Shown here in pieces: positions 15,508 to 24,011 of a stretch of 64,000 nt of DNA. The stretch is from Sinomonas susongensis (GTDB lineage Bacteria; Actinomycetota; Actinomycetes; Actinomycetales; Micrococcaceae), in contig NZ_SSNH01000008.1 of assembly GCF_005877005.1 (NCBI RefSeq), positions 172,761-236,760 of the forward strand, written 5' to 3'. Made by a program: the position numbers and the translations under genes. Below the pieces are notes generated by a model. It saw only the letters and a list, made by a program, of their open reading frames with translations. It was not told the DNA's origin and ran no database searches. The stretch's first letter is position 1. Every line of letters starts with the position of its first letter.

Positions 15508-18276
15508 GTGGCCACGAAGGCTAGATCCGGCAAGAAGCTCGTGATTGTGGAGTCGCCGGCCAAGAGCAAGACCATCGCCCAGTACTTGGGCGAGGGCTTC
15601 GTGGTCGATGCCTCCATGGGCCACATCCGCGATCTGCCGCAGCCGTCGGACCTTCCCGCCGAGCTCAAGAAGAGCTCGCTGGGGAAGTTCGCCGTGGACA
15701 TCGAGCACAACTTCGAGCCCTACTACGTGGTCTCGCCTGACAAGCGCAAGAAGGTCGCGGAGCTCAAGGCGAAGCTCAAGGACGCCGACGAGCTCTACCT
15801 CGCCACCGATGGTGATCGCGAGGGTGAGGCCATCGCGTGGCACCTGCTCGAGGTGCTCAAGCCGAAGGTGCCGGTGCACCGTCTGACGTTCCCCGAGATC
15901 ACGAAGGAAGCGATCCAGCGCGCCATGGCAGAACTGCGCCAGGTGGACGAATCGCTCGTCGACGCGCAGGAGACCCGCCGCGTGCTCGATCGCCTGTACG
16001 GCTACGAGATCTCTCCCGTCCTGTGGCGCAAGGTTGCGAGCGGCCTCTCGGCGGGCCGTGTGCAGTCGGTGGCGACACGCCTCGTGGTCGAACGCGAGCG
16101 CGAACGCATGGCGTTCCGCACCGCGGACTATTGGGACCTGACGGCGACCCTCGCCCCCCAGGCCCAGGGATCCGACGACGGCGCTGCCGGCCAGCGCTTC
16201 CAAGCGCGCCTCGCGGCCGTGGATGGCAGGAAGGTCGCCTCGGGACGCGATTTCGACGATCGCGGGAACCTCACGGCCAAGAACGCTGTGCTCCTCGACG
16301 AGGTCGCGGCACGAGCCCTCGCGGCAGGCCTGGAGAACTCGGCGTTCTCGGTCCGTTCGGTCGAGGAGAAGCCCTACACCCGGCGCCCCGCCGCTCCGTT
16401 CACGACGTCGACCCTCCAGCAGGAGGCGGCCCGCAAGCTCCGGTTCTCCGCCCGTGTGACGATGCAGGTCGCGCAGCGACTGTACGAGAACGGCTACATC
16501 ACCTACATGCGTACCGACTCGACCGCCCTGAGCGATCAGGCGGTCGGTGCAGCACGGCGCCAGGCCTCGGAACTGTACGGCCCCGACTACATTCCGCAGC
16601 GTCCCCGCGTCTACGCCTCCAAGGCGAAGAACGCGCAGGAGGCACACGAGGCCATCCGCCCCGCGGGCGACTCGTTCCGCACGCCGGCGCAGGTCGCCAA
16701 GGAGCTCCGCGGCGACGAGTTCCGCCTCTACGAGCTCATCTGGAAGCGCACCGTCGCCTCCCAGATGGAGGACGCGAAGGGCTCGACGGCCACGGTCCGC
16801 CTCGGCGCGGTCGCCGGCTCCGGCGAGGCTGCGGGGCGCGACGCAGAGTTCTCGGCCTCGGGCACCGTCATCACGTTCCGTGGCTTCCTCGCCGCCTATG
16901 AGGAAGGGCGCGACGAGGTCCGCGAGGATACCGAGAACGGTGGAGGGGGAGCCGACGGCGGCCGCCTCCCGGTGCTCAGCAAGGGCCAGCCGCTCGACGC
17001 CCTCGCGCTCACCCCGAACGGCCACCAGACGTCCCCGCCGCCGCGCTACACCGAAGCCTCGCTCGTGAAGACCCTCGAGGAGCGAGGCATCGGGCGGCCG
17101 TCGACGTACGCGGCCACGATCTCGACGATCATGGATCGCGGCTACGTCCGCACCCGCGGCAATGCCCTCGTCCCGAGCTGGATCGCCTTCTCGGTGGTGC
17201 GGCTCCTCGAGGACTACTTCCACGACTACGTCGACTACGACTTCACGGCGGAGATGGAAGAGGACCTGGACCGCATCGCAGCCGGCCAGCAGGCCGGGGC
17301 CGAGTGGCTCAGCGACTTCTACTTCGGCGGCGAGGGCAAGCCGGGCCTCACGACGATCGTCAACGGGCTCGGCGAGATCGACGCGCGCGAGGTCAACTCC
17401 GTGGAGATCGCGCCGGGGATCGTGCTGCGCGTCGGCAAGTACGGCCCGTACCTCGAGAAGCCGCTGCCCGCCGATGCGCCCGAGGGCAGCGCGCCGGAAC
17501 GGGCGAACGTCCCCGAGGACCTCGCACCCGACGAGCTGACGGCCGAAAAGGCGCGGGAGCTCATGGAGACCGCTGGTCCCGAGGAGCGCGTGCTCGGAAC
17601 CGATCCGCACACCGGCCACACCGTGGTCGCCAAGAACGGTCGGTACGGCGCCTACGTCACTGAGGTCATCCCTGAGCCGTCTGCGGAGCAGCTGGCCGCC
17701 CAGCCCGTCGAGTACTACAAGAACGGCAAGCCGAAGCCGCCCAAGAAGCCCACCAAGGTGAAGCCGCGCACGGCGTCCCTCTTCAAGTCCATGAGCGTCG
17801 ACACCGTCACGCTCGACGACGCGCTCAAGCTCATGAGCCTGCCGCGCGTCCTGGGCAACGACGAGGAAGGCAACGTCATCACGGTTCAGAATGGACGCTT
17901 CGGGCCGTACCTCAAGAAGGGCACCGATTCACGGTCCATCGGGAGCGAGGACGAGATCTTCACGATCACCCTCGAGGAAGCGCTCAAGATCTATGCGCAG
18001 CCGAAGACGCGCGGCGGACGCACGGCGGCCGCGCCGCTCGCGGAGTTCGGCGACGACCCCGAGTCCGGCAAGCCGATCGTCGTGAAGGAGGGCCGTTTCG
18101 GCCCTTACATCACGGACGGCGTCACGAACATCACGGTTCCCCGTGACACAGCCATCGAGGAGCTGACGCGCGAGCGCGCCGTCGAGCTCCTCGCCGAGAA
18201 GCGCGCCAAGGGACCGGCCAAGCGGGCCCCCCGCCGCACGGCCGGCGGCACCCGAGCCAAGGCAGGAGCCAAATGA
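15508..18276 (+). CDS. topA: DNA topoisomerase I
   Basis: The 922-residue type IA topoisomerase relaxes negative supercoils. The N-terminal TOPRIM domain shows KLVIVESPAKSKTIAQYLG and the acidic DGDREGEAIAWHL (about residues 100-112). The active-site tyrosine is in GYITYMRTDS, near residue 333. The C-terminus carries repeated GRFGPY/GRYGAY domains (four copies: KYGPYLEKP, RYGAYVTE, RFGPYLKKG, RFGPYITDG) and a lysine/arginine-rich tail, and lacks zinc fingers, as in mycobacterial TopA. GTG 15508 has GAGGAG upstream, matching the family start. The stop overlaps the next gene (ATGA). Confidence 0.97.
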   Translation: MATKARSGKKLVIVESPAKSKTIAQYLGEGFVVDASMGHIRDLPQPSDLPAELKKSSLGKFAVDIEHNFEPYYVVSPDKRKKVAELKAKLKDADELYLATDGDREGEAIAWHLLEVLKPKVPVHRLTFPEITKEAIQRAMAELRQVDESLVDAQETRRVLDRLYGYEISPVLWRKVASGLSAGRVQSVATRLVVERERERMAFRTADYWDLTATLAPQAQGSDDGAAGQRFQARLAAVDGRKVASGRDFDDRGNLTAKNAVLLDEVAARALAAGLENSAFSVRSVEEKPYTRRPAAPFTTSTLQQEAARKLRFSARVTMQVAQRLYENGYITYMRTDSTALSDQAVGAARRQASELYGPDYIPQRPRVYASKAKNAQEAHEAIRPAGDSFRTPAQVAKELRGDEFRLYELIWKRTVASQMEDAKGSTATVRLGAVAGSGEAAGRDAEFSASGTVITFRGFLAAYEEGRDEVREDTENGGGGADGGRLPVLSKGQPLDALALTPNGHQTSPPPRYTEASLVKTLEERGIGRPSTYAATISTIMDRGYVRTRGNALVPSWIAFSVVRLLEDYFHDYVDYDFTAEMEEDLDRIAAGQQAGAEWLSDFYFGGEGKPGLTTIVNGLGEIDAREVNSVEIAPGIVLRVGKYGPYLEKPLPADAPEGSAPERANVPEDLAPDELTAEKARELMETAGPEERVLGTDPHTGHTVVAKNGRYGAYVTEVIPEPSAEQLAAQPVEYYKNGKPKPPKKPTKVKPRTASLFKSMSVDTVTLDDALKLMSLPRVLGNDEEGNVITVQNGRFGPYLKKGTDSRSIGSEDEIFTITLEEALKIYAQPKTRGGRTAAAPLAEFGDDPESGKPIVVKEGRFGPYITDGVTNITVPRDTAIEELTRERAVELLAEKRAKGPAKRAPRRTAGGTRAKAGAK

Positions 18277-18806
18277 GCAACGAGCAGGAGCTTCCCCAGG
18301 CGAGCGCGGACGACGGCGCGACGACGGCGGGCGCCGAACCGTCGCCGTCGTCCGCTCCCCACCTTGATCCGACGCCCCTCAATGACCTCGAGGCGGCGCT
18401 CGAGGCGGCCTCGAAGGGCGAGACGGACAGCTCGGAGCCGGTTCTCGTGTTCCTCAACAGCCTCGTGTGCCTCCTCGTCCCGGAGCCGGTCCCCGGGCAG
18501 ACCGAATACGTTGAACCGCTCGTGCTGACGAACTCGGAGGGCAATCCGCTCGTCGCGGCGTTCACCGACACGGCGCGGATCCGCTCGGACTTCCTCGAGC
18601 ACGCCCCGACCGTCGTCACGACACAGGGCGCGGTGCTCCTCCAGAACCTCGGCAGCGAACTCGGAGTGGTCCTCAATCCCGGCAGTGCCTTCGGATTCGA
18701 GCTGGCGGCCGAGCAGGTCGCCGCGATCCTGAACGACTTCCGGCCGGCGACCGAGGAAGAGATCGAGGCGGCTCGGGACAGCGACTCAGGGACGGGCAGG
18801 GAATAA
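18273..18806 (+). CDS. SseB-like domain protein
   Basis: The 177-residue acidic protein has a disordered N-terminus (residues 1-35). The following domain (LNDLEAALEAASKGETDSSEPVLVFLNSLVCLLV, then FTDTARIRSDF and VLLQNLGSELGVVLNPGSAFGFELAAEQVAAI) resembles the SseB N-terminal fold found in actinobacterial and enterobacterial proteins. No catalytic residues are evident. Translational coupling to topA by an ATGA overlap suggests co-expression. The family role is unknown. Confidence 0.65.
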   Translation: MSNEQELPQASADDGATTAGAEPSPSSAPHLDPTPLNDLEAALEAASKGETDSSEPVLVFLNSLVCLLVPEPVPGQTEYVEPLVLTNSEGNPLVAAFTDTARIRSDFLEHAPTVVTTQGAVLLQNLGSELGVVLNPGSAFGFELAAEQVAAILNDFRPATEEEIEAARDSDSGTGRE

Positions 18807-18813
18807 TAGGCTC

Positions 18814-19833
18814 ATGCGTCTAGGCGTCCTCGACATCGGTTCGAACACCGTGCACCTGCTCTTGGTGGACGCCCATCCCGGCGCGCAGCCTGTCGCGTTC
18901 GCCTCCCACAAGAGGTCGCTCTCCCTCGTGAAGCACCTCGACAAGGACGGCAGCATCAGCGAGAAGGGCCAGAGCGAGCTCCTCGACTTCGTCCATGAGG
19001 CGTGGGGTTTCGCGGGGCAGAACGGCGCCGAGGATCTGCTCGCGTTCTGCACTTCGGCCATCCGCGAGGCGGCGAACGGGGAGGCCGTGATCGAGCGCAT
19101 CCACCGCGAGACGGGAGTGACGCTCCAAGAACTCACCGGGCGTGAGGAAGCCGCGATGACCTTCTTCGCCGTCCGCCGCTGGTATGGCTGGGGACGCGAG
19201 AAGATCCTTTCCCTCGACATCGGCGGGGGTTCGTTCGAGATGGCGATGGGCAACGACTCGCTCCCGGACATCGCCGAATCCGTGCCGCTCGGCGCCCAGC
19301 GGCTCACGCGGGACTGGCTCCCGGATGACCCGCCCACGGCGAAATCCGTCAAGGAACTCCGCCGGTACATCCGGTCGACCCTGAAGCCGGTCGTCCGCAC
19401 GTTCCAGGAGCTCGGCCAGCCCACGCTCGTGACGGGCACGTCGAAGACGTTCCGTTCCCTGGCCCGCATCGCGGGGGCGGCGCCGAGCGCGGCTGGCCCC
19501 TACGTCCGCCGGGTCCTGCAGCGCACCGATCTCGGGATCTGGACGCAGCGGATCTCCGCGATGTCCTCGTGCGACCGGATCCACCTGCCGGGCGTTTCCG
19601 AGGCGCGTGCGCCTCAGCTCCTCGCCGGGGCGCTCGTCGCCGAGGCGGCGCTGGAGCTCTTCGAAGTGGAGGAGCTCGAGATCTGTCCATGGGCCCTTCG
19701 GGAGGGGCTGATCCTGCGCCGGCTCGACCAGCTCGTGTTCGACGGTCCGCTCGCCCCGCCCGACCACATCCGGCCGATAGCGAGCGAGCGCCGACGCAGC
19801 GAGATGCAGCACCCGGCCTGGAGCGCCCGGTGA
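18814..19833 (+). CDS. Ppx/GppA-family phosphatase
   Basis: The 339-residue ASKHA-fold enzyme shows GVLDIGSNTVHLLLVDAHPG at the N-terminus, the acidic AIREAANGEAVIERI loop with the catalytic Glu region (TGREEAAMTF), and the second phosphate loop LSLDIGGGSFEMAMG. Family members hydrolyse polyphosphate or pppGpp; actinobacteria have two short paralogues, and this could be either. It follows the SseB-like gene by seven bases, and its TGA overlaps the GTG of the next gene, so topA, the SseB-like gene, this gene and the TIM-barrel gene may form one transcription unit. Confidence 0.9.
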   Translation: MRLGVLDIGSNTVHLLLVDAHPGAQPVAFASHKRSLSLVKHLDKDGSISEKGQSELLDFVHEAWGFAGQNGAEDLLAFCTSAIREAANGEAVIERIHRETGVTLQELTGREEAAMTFFAVRRWYGWGREKILSLDIGGGSFEMAMGNDSLPDIAESVPLGAQRLTRDWLPDDPPTAKSVKELRRYIRSTLKPVVRTFQELGQPTLVTGTSKTFRSLARIAGAAPSAAGPYVRRVLQRTDLGIWTQRISAMSSCDRIHLPGVSEARAPQLLAGALVAEAALELFEVEELEICPWALREGLILRRLDQLVFDGPLAPPDHIRPIASERRRSEMQHPAWSAR

Positions 19834-20690
19834 GCGGGGCCGACCAGCCGCAGTGGCGGAAGTCGGACGGAATCCCGGAGGTCCCGGTGGCGCTCTCGAG
19901 CGCTTCGGTCTACCCCTTGAGCGTCCACGACGCGTTCGCCTGCGCGGCCGACCTAGGCTACGACGGGGTCGAGGTCATGGTGACCAACAACGCGACGAGC
20001 CAGGCGCCGGAAGCGCTGATCCAGCTCGCCGAACGCTACGACCAGCCGATCGTGTCGATCCACGCGCCGACTCTCCTGCTCACGCAGCAGGTGTGGGGCG
20101 GTGCGTGGAACAAGATCCGCCGGTCGTGTGCGATGGCGCGCGAGGTGGGCTGTGACACCGTGGTCGTGCACCCGCCGTTCCGGTGGCAGACGGGCTACGC
20201 CGACGGCTTCTCGGTCGGGGTGCGCGACCTCGCCGAAGAGTACGAGGTGCACATCGCGGTCGAGAACATGTACCCTTGGCGGGTCCGTGGGCGCGATGCG
20301 CGAGCGTATCTCCCGCACTGGGACCCGGTAGGCCAGGGCTACCGCGACGTCACCTGGGACTTCTCGCACGCCGCGACGGCCAGGGAGGACAGTCTGGAGG
20401 CGCTCAAGGCCCTCGGCGAGACCGTGCGCCACATCCACCTCACGGACGGCTCGGGCGCGTCGTTCCGGGACGAGCACCTGCTTCCCGGCGAAGGCACGCA
20501 GCGGGTCGCCGAATGCCTCGCCTACCTTGCGGACACGGCGTTCGACGGCGTGATCGTGGCAGAGATCAGCACCCGCAAGGCCCGCTTCGCAGGGGAGCGC
20601 GAGGAAATGCTAGCCGCGACCCTCGAGTTCGCCCGGAAGCACCTCGGGCAGCACACCGATCGGAGCGGTGCGCAGCAGCGGGCGCGCTAA
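19830..20690 (+). CDS. Sugar phosphate isomerase/epimerase-type TIM-barrel protein
   Basis: The 286-residue AP endonuclease 2-fold (xylose isomerase-like) protein has the metal-site pattern: VSIHAPTLLL, DTVVVHPP, HIAVENMYP (Glu ligand), VTWDFSHA, HIHLTDGSG and VIVAEISTRK. These positions match His, Glu, Asp and His metal ligands of the family. The substrate is unknown. GTG 19830 overlaps the upstream stop; the frame extends further upstream but there it is the shadow of the phosphatase gene. Confidence 0.82.
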   Translation: MSGADQPQWRKSDGIPEVPVALSSASVYPLSVHDAFACAADLGYDGVEVMVTNNATSQAPEALIQLAERYDQPIVSIHAPTLLLTQQVWGGAWNKIRRSCAMAREVGCDTVVVHPPFRWQTGYADGFSVGVRDLAEEYEVHIAVENMYPWRVRGRDARAYLPHWDPVGQGYRDVTWDFSHAATAREDSLEALKALGETVRHIHLTDGSGASFRDEHLLPGEGTQRVAECLAYLADTAFDGVIVAEISTRKARFAGEREEMLAATLEFARKHLGQHTDRSGAQQRAR

Positions 20691-20738
20691 CGCCGCCAGG
20701 CACGCCGTCGCCAGGACCGGTGCTGCCAGGACCGGCGC

Positions 20739-21569
20739 TCAGCCGAGTTCGCGGGTGATGTCCTTCGAACGCTCCGCCGCAGCGCGAGCGCCGTCGGCGA
20801 TGATGCCGGGGAGGCCCCGCTCTTCGAAGGTCGCGATAGCGCGTTCCGTGGTCCCGTTGGGACTTGTCACAGCGCGACGCAGGGCCATCGGGTCGGCCCC
20901 GGGCTCGGCGAGCATGAAGCCCGCCCCCACGACGGTCTCGCGTGCGAGGCGCAGCGCAAGGTCGGGGTCCAGGCCCAGTCGGGTCCCGGCGTCGGCCATT
21001 GCCTCGGCGAGGTAGAACGCGTAGGCGGGGCCGGACCCGCTCACCGCGCTGACTGCGTCCACCTGGTCCTCGGGAACCTCGATGATGAGCCCCAGGCTGT
21101 CGAAGAGGCCCTTCACCTTCTCGATGTGCTCCCGCAGGGCATGCGTTCCTCCGGAGACGGAGACGACGCCGCGGCCGAGCCTGGCGGGCGTGTTCGGCAT
21201 GGTGCGGATCACCGGCTGCCCGGCGGGCAGCGCCCGTTCGAGCTGGGCAATCGAGACCGCCGCGGCGACGCTCACGACGACGGCCGTCGGCGAGAGCGCG
21301 GGCGCGATCCCGCGCGCGAGGTCGGCAATGCCCACGGGCTTGACCCCGAGGATGACGAGCGAGGCGCCGCGGACCGCCTGTTGGTTGGCGTCGTCCTCCT
21401 CGCCCGTGGCCATGACCGTGACGCCGTAGCGCTTGGCGAGCTCCGCCGCGCGCTCCCGGCGACGGACGGTCGCCGTCACGTCGGTCTTGGGGAAGCCAGC
21501 TGCCAGGAGGCCGGCCATGATGGCCTCGTTCATGGAGCCGCAGCCCAGGAAGGCGATCTTGTTGCTCAT
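20739..21569 (-). CDS. proC: Pyrroline-5-carboxylate reductase
   Basis: The 276-residue enzyme performs the last step of proline synthesis, the NAD(P)H-dependent reduction of pyrroline-5-carboxylate. Visible motifs are the dinucleotide loop AFLGCGSMNEAIMAGLLAAG, VILGVKPVGI, VIRTMPNTPARLG, and the substrate/dimer region AVSGSGPAYAFYLAEAM. Length is normal. ATG 21569 begins at MSNKIAFLG; the upstream extension to 21644 has no support. It is a single gene whose 5' side faces the structured RNA on the other strand. Confidence 0.96.
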   Translation of the reverse strand: MSNKIAFLGCGSMNEAIMAGLLAAGFPKTDVTATVRRRERAAELAKRYGVTVMATGEEDDANQQAVRGASLVILGVKPVGIADLARGIAPALSPTAVVVSVAAAVSIAQLERALPAGQPVIRTMPNTPARLGRGVVSVSGGTHALREHIEKVKGLFDSLGLIIEVPEDQVDAVSAVSGSGPAYAFYLAEAMADAGTRLGLDPDLALRLARETVVGAGFMLAEPGADPMALRRAVTSPNGTTERAIATFEERGLPGIIADGARAAAERSKDITRELG

Positions 21570-21660
21570 GTCCCCATCCTGCCAGCCGTCGCCCCGGACG
21601 TGCATTCCCAGCCTGTTCACATCTTCGCCAAGGCCTATTCTCAAGAAGGCTTCCTAGTGT

Positions 21661-21783
21661 TGTAGACACCTCACAGGGTGCGAGTGATGGAGCGGCCGCT
21701 TCCCCCAAGCGGCCGCACGGCGCTGGCAGACGCGGATATTGGTCCCCCACCTTCCCCGCTTCTGCCAGCGCCTTACTCGTTAA
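21661..21783 (+). ncRNA. Probable 6C RNA (actinobacterial C-loop small RNA)
   Basis: Two hairpins with cytosine runs lie in the gap between proC and trkA. Hairpin 1 is GCGGCCGCTT (21692-21701), loop CCCCC, AAGCGGCCGC (21707-21716). A 12-bp perfect stem then closes a larger domain: GGCGCTGGCAGA (21719-21730) with TCTGCCAGCGCC (21761-21772), enclosing GGTCCCCCACC. GAGTGATGGAG precedes hairpin 1, and TTACTCGTT follows the last stem as a probable termination tail. Two adjacent C-loop hairpins are the defining feature of the 6C RNA family (Mycobacterium B11, Streptomyces scr3559). The loops here have five C, one fewer than the name implies. The 5' end is uncertain; TAGTGT at 21655-21660 could be its -10 element. 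Confidence 0.72.
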
Positions 21784-21803
21784 GCCAGCGCCTTACTCGT
21801 TAA
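21764..21803 (+). repeat. 20-bp direct duplication at the 3' end of the C-loop RNA
   Basis: GCCAGCGCCTTACTCGTTAA occurs at 21764-21783 and again without mismatch at 21784-21803. The duplicated piece is the 3' arm of the closing stem plus its tail, so either copy could pair with the 5' arm at 21719-21727. Confidence 0.9.
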
Positions 21804-21836
21804 GCAGGGACGACCGAGCGAAGCGCAGCCACGCCC

Positions 21837-22520
21837 TCAGGGCCGTGCCGCGAACCGCTCGAGCAGGTCGACGTGGCCCGACACGATGAGCATGTCGCGG
21901 CTGCTGACCTTCGTATGCGGCTGCGCGTAGGTGAAGTCCTCGCCGGGGCTCTTGACCCCCACGACCGTCACGCCGTACTTGGCCCGCACCTGGGACTCGG
22001 CGAGCGTGAACCCCTGGGTCTCCTTCGGCGGGTACATCTTGACGATGGCGAAGTCGTCGTCGAACTCGATGAAGTCCAGCATGCGGCCGCTCACGAGGTG
22101 AGCCGTCCGCACGCCTGCGTCGGCCTCCGGGTAGATGACGTGGTTGGCGCCGATGCGGGAGAGGATCTTGCCGTGCGAGGGCGTGATCGCCTTCGCCCAG
22201 AGGTGTTCGACGCCGAGGTCCACGAGGTTCGCGGTGATGAGGACCGAGGACTCGATCGAGGTCCCCACGCCCACTACGGCCGAGCGGAACTCCTGGGCGC
22301 CCAGCTGGCGGAGCGATTCGATGTTGGTCGCGTCGGCCTGGACGGCGTGCGTGAGGACGGGGGCCCAGATCTCGACGAGGTCGCGGTCGCGCTCGATCGC
22401 GAGCACTTCACGGCCCTGCTTGACGAGCTGCTGGGCTGTTGCAGCACCGAAGCGGCCCAGTCCGATGACGAGGACCGGAGCGTTCGGGTGGGGTCGTCCC
22501 GGGGGATTCCTGTCAGCCAA
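21837..22520 (-). CDS. trkA: TrkA/KtrA-family potassium uptake regulator (RCK protein)
   Basis: The 227-residue cytoplasmic gating subunit has an RCK-N Rossmann domain (VLVIGLGRFGAATAQQL, acidic VLAIERD) and a C-terminal RCK-C domain (FTLAESQVRAKYGVTVVGVK). It should bind nucleotide and control the membrane partner encoded upstream. The start is a TTG at 22520, with GAGAGG seven bases before it inside the end of the trkH gene, so the two genes overlap by eight bases. Longer frames from 22634 lie within trkH and are rejected. Confidence 0.92.
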   Translation of the reverse strand: MADRNPPGRPHPNAPVLVIGLGRFGAATAQQLVKQGREVLAIERDRDLVEIWAPVLTHAVQADATNIESLRQLGAQEFRSAVVGVGTSIESSVLITANLVDLGVEHLWAKAITPSHGKILSRIGANHVIYPEADAGVRTAHLVSGRMLDFIEFDDDFAIVKMYPPKETQGFTLAESQVRAKYGVTVVGVKSPGEDFTYAQPHTKVSSRDMLIVSGHVDLLERFAARP

Positions 22521-23931
22521 TGATCGGCCTCTCTTCCGGATAGTGGTACAGCGATCTGCGCTGGCGCAGGGACAGGGCGGTCGCCATCGTGATGGTCCCG
22601 ACGCGGCCGAAGAACATGAGCGCGGTGAGGACATAGACGCCCGCTGGCGGGAGCTCGGAGGTGAGGCCTGTGCTGAGCCCCACGGTCGCGAACGCCGAGA
22701 TCGAGTCGAAGAGGACCCGGTCGAGGCTCTGGCCGGAGATCGCGAGCAGGAGCATGCACGCGACCATGAGGAGCGTGGCCGCCATGACGATGACGCTGAT
22801 GGCCAGCCGCATGATCTCCTGCGGAACGGTGCGCCCGAACGCGCGGACGTCCCGATCTCCGCGTGCCTCCGCGACGATTGCGAGGAACATGACCGCGACG
22901 GTCGTGACCTTGATGCCGCCCGCCGTCGATGCCGAGCCCCCGCCGGCGAACATGAGTGCGTCAGAGAGCAGGAGCGTCGACGGCGTGAGGTGGTTCATGT
23001 CGACGAGGTTGAACCCCAGCGATCGCGTCATGACGGACGCGAAGACGGCCTGCACGACCTTCTCGCCGGGTTGCATGCCGCCGATGGTCCGGGCGTTGTT
23101 CCACTCCATCGCGCCCCAGAGGATGGCGCCGACCACGAGCAGGATGAACGAGACGACGACCGTGAGCTTCGCGTGGAGGGTCCAGAAGCGCGCCCGGGCC
23201 TTGAAGCGCAGGAACACGAGGAGCACGGGGAACCCCAGGCTCCCGATGAAGCCGCCGGCCATGAGCGGAACGAGGACCCACAGGTCGTACTGGTAGGGCA
23301 CCACGCCGTTGCTGTGCGGCGTGAAGCCCGCGTTGTTGAACGACGAGATGGCGTAGAACACGGCGTGCCAGACGGCCGGCCAGAACTGTTCGCCCTGCGC
23401 GATGAACGCAGGCGCGAGAAAGAGCGCGAGGACGCCCTCCACGACAGCCGAGGTGACGACGACGACCCGCAGCAGCCCGCCCACCTCGCCGAGGCGCCCG
23501 GCATTGTTCATCGCCTCCCGGGCGATGAGCTTTCCGCGGACGCCGAGGCCGCGGCTCATCGCGAGCGAGAGGACCGAGGCGAGGGTGAGGATGCCCAAGC
23601 CGCCGATCTGGATCGCCAGGAGGATCAGGACGTGCCCGAACGCCGACCAGTGCGCGGCGGTCGAGACGACCGTGAGGCCCGTGACGCACACGGCCGAGGT
23701 CGCAGTGAAGAGCGACTCGTGGAGGGGCGTCACCTGGCCGTCCGCGGAGGCGAAAGGAAGTGACAGCAGGAGCGTGAAGACGACGATGACGCTGAAGAAC
23801 GCGAGGAGCGCGAGACGCGCGGGCGACGAGGCGGCGAGCCGGTCGACGAAGTCGCGCAGCCCCGTCAGCGGGCCGAGGCTTTCGCGCGGCGGCATGGGCC
23901 GCCATGACGACTCCGTCTCTACCACGCTCAA
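22513..23931 (-). CDS. trkH: TrkH/KtrB-family potassium transporter
   Basis: The 472-residue membrane protein has four M1-P-M2 repeats with the filter-like segments TSAVCVTGLTVV, SSFNNAGFTPH, SVMTRSLGFN and SAFATVGLSTG, each with the conserved glycine. About eight main transmembrane helices are visible plus the cytoplasmic N-terminus. It imports K+ and is gated by the RCK protein encoded directly downstream. The start is assigned to TTG 23931; GTG 23925 in frame is equally possible. Confidence 0.93.
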   Translation of the reverse strand: MSVVETESSWRPMPPRESLGPLTGLRDFVDRLAASSPARLALLAFFSVIVVFTLLLSLPFASADGQVTPLHESLFTATSAVCVTGLTVVSTAAHWSAFGHVLILLAIQIGGLGILTLASVLSLAMSRGLGVRGKLIAREAMNNAGRLGEVGGLLRVVVVTSAVVEGVLALFLAPAFIAQGEQFWPAVWHAVFYAISSFNNAGFTPHSNGVVPYQYDLWVLVPLMAGGFIGSLGFPVLLVFLRFKARARFWTLHAKLTVVVSFILLVVGAILWGAMEWNNARTIGGMQPGEKVVQAVFASVMTRSLGFNLVDMNHLTPSTLLLSDALMFAGGGSASTAGGIKVTTVAVMFLAIVAEARGDRDVRAFGRTVPQEIMRLAISVIVMAATLLMVACMLLLAISGQSLDRVLFDSISAFATVGLSTGLTSELPPAGVYVLTALMFFGRVGTITMATALSLRQRRSLYHYPEERPIIG

Positions 23932-23999
23932 CCGTCTTTCATGCCGGGTCTTCTGGGCGGCCGAAGGCCGTACCGGACCAGTAAACCATGCGGGTCCGG

Positions 24000-24005
24000 T
24001 AGCCT
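24000..24005 (+). promoter_or_regulatory. -10 element (TAGCCT) of the acuC-like gene, leaderless type
   Basis: TAGCCT ends six bases before ATG 24012, predicting transcription from the start codon. Confidence 0.5.
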
Positions 24006-24011
24006 GAGCCT

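Noticed and set aside
15184..17619. 811-codon open frame antisense to topA
   Set aside because: It is the complement of a strongly supported gene; GC-rich codon bias leaves long antisense frames open. No motif or binding site.
22135..23763. 542-codon open frame antisense to trkH
   Set aside because: The sequence is repetitive charged residues (His/Arg/Asp/Glu) typical of an antisense frame over hydrophobic codons.
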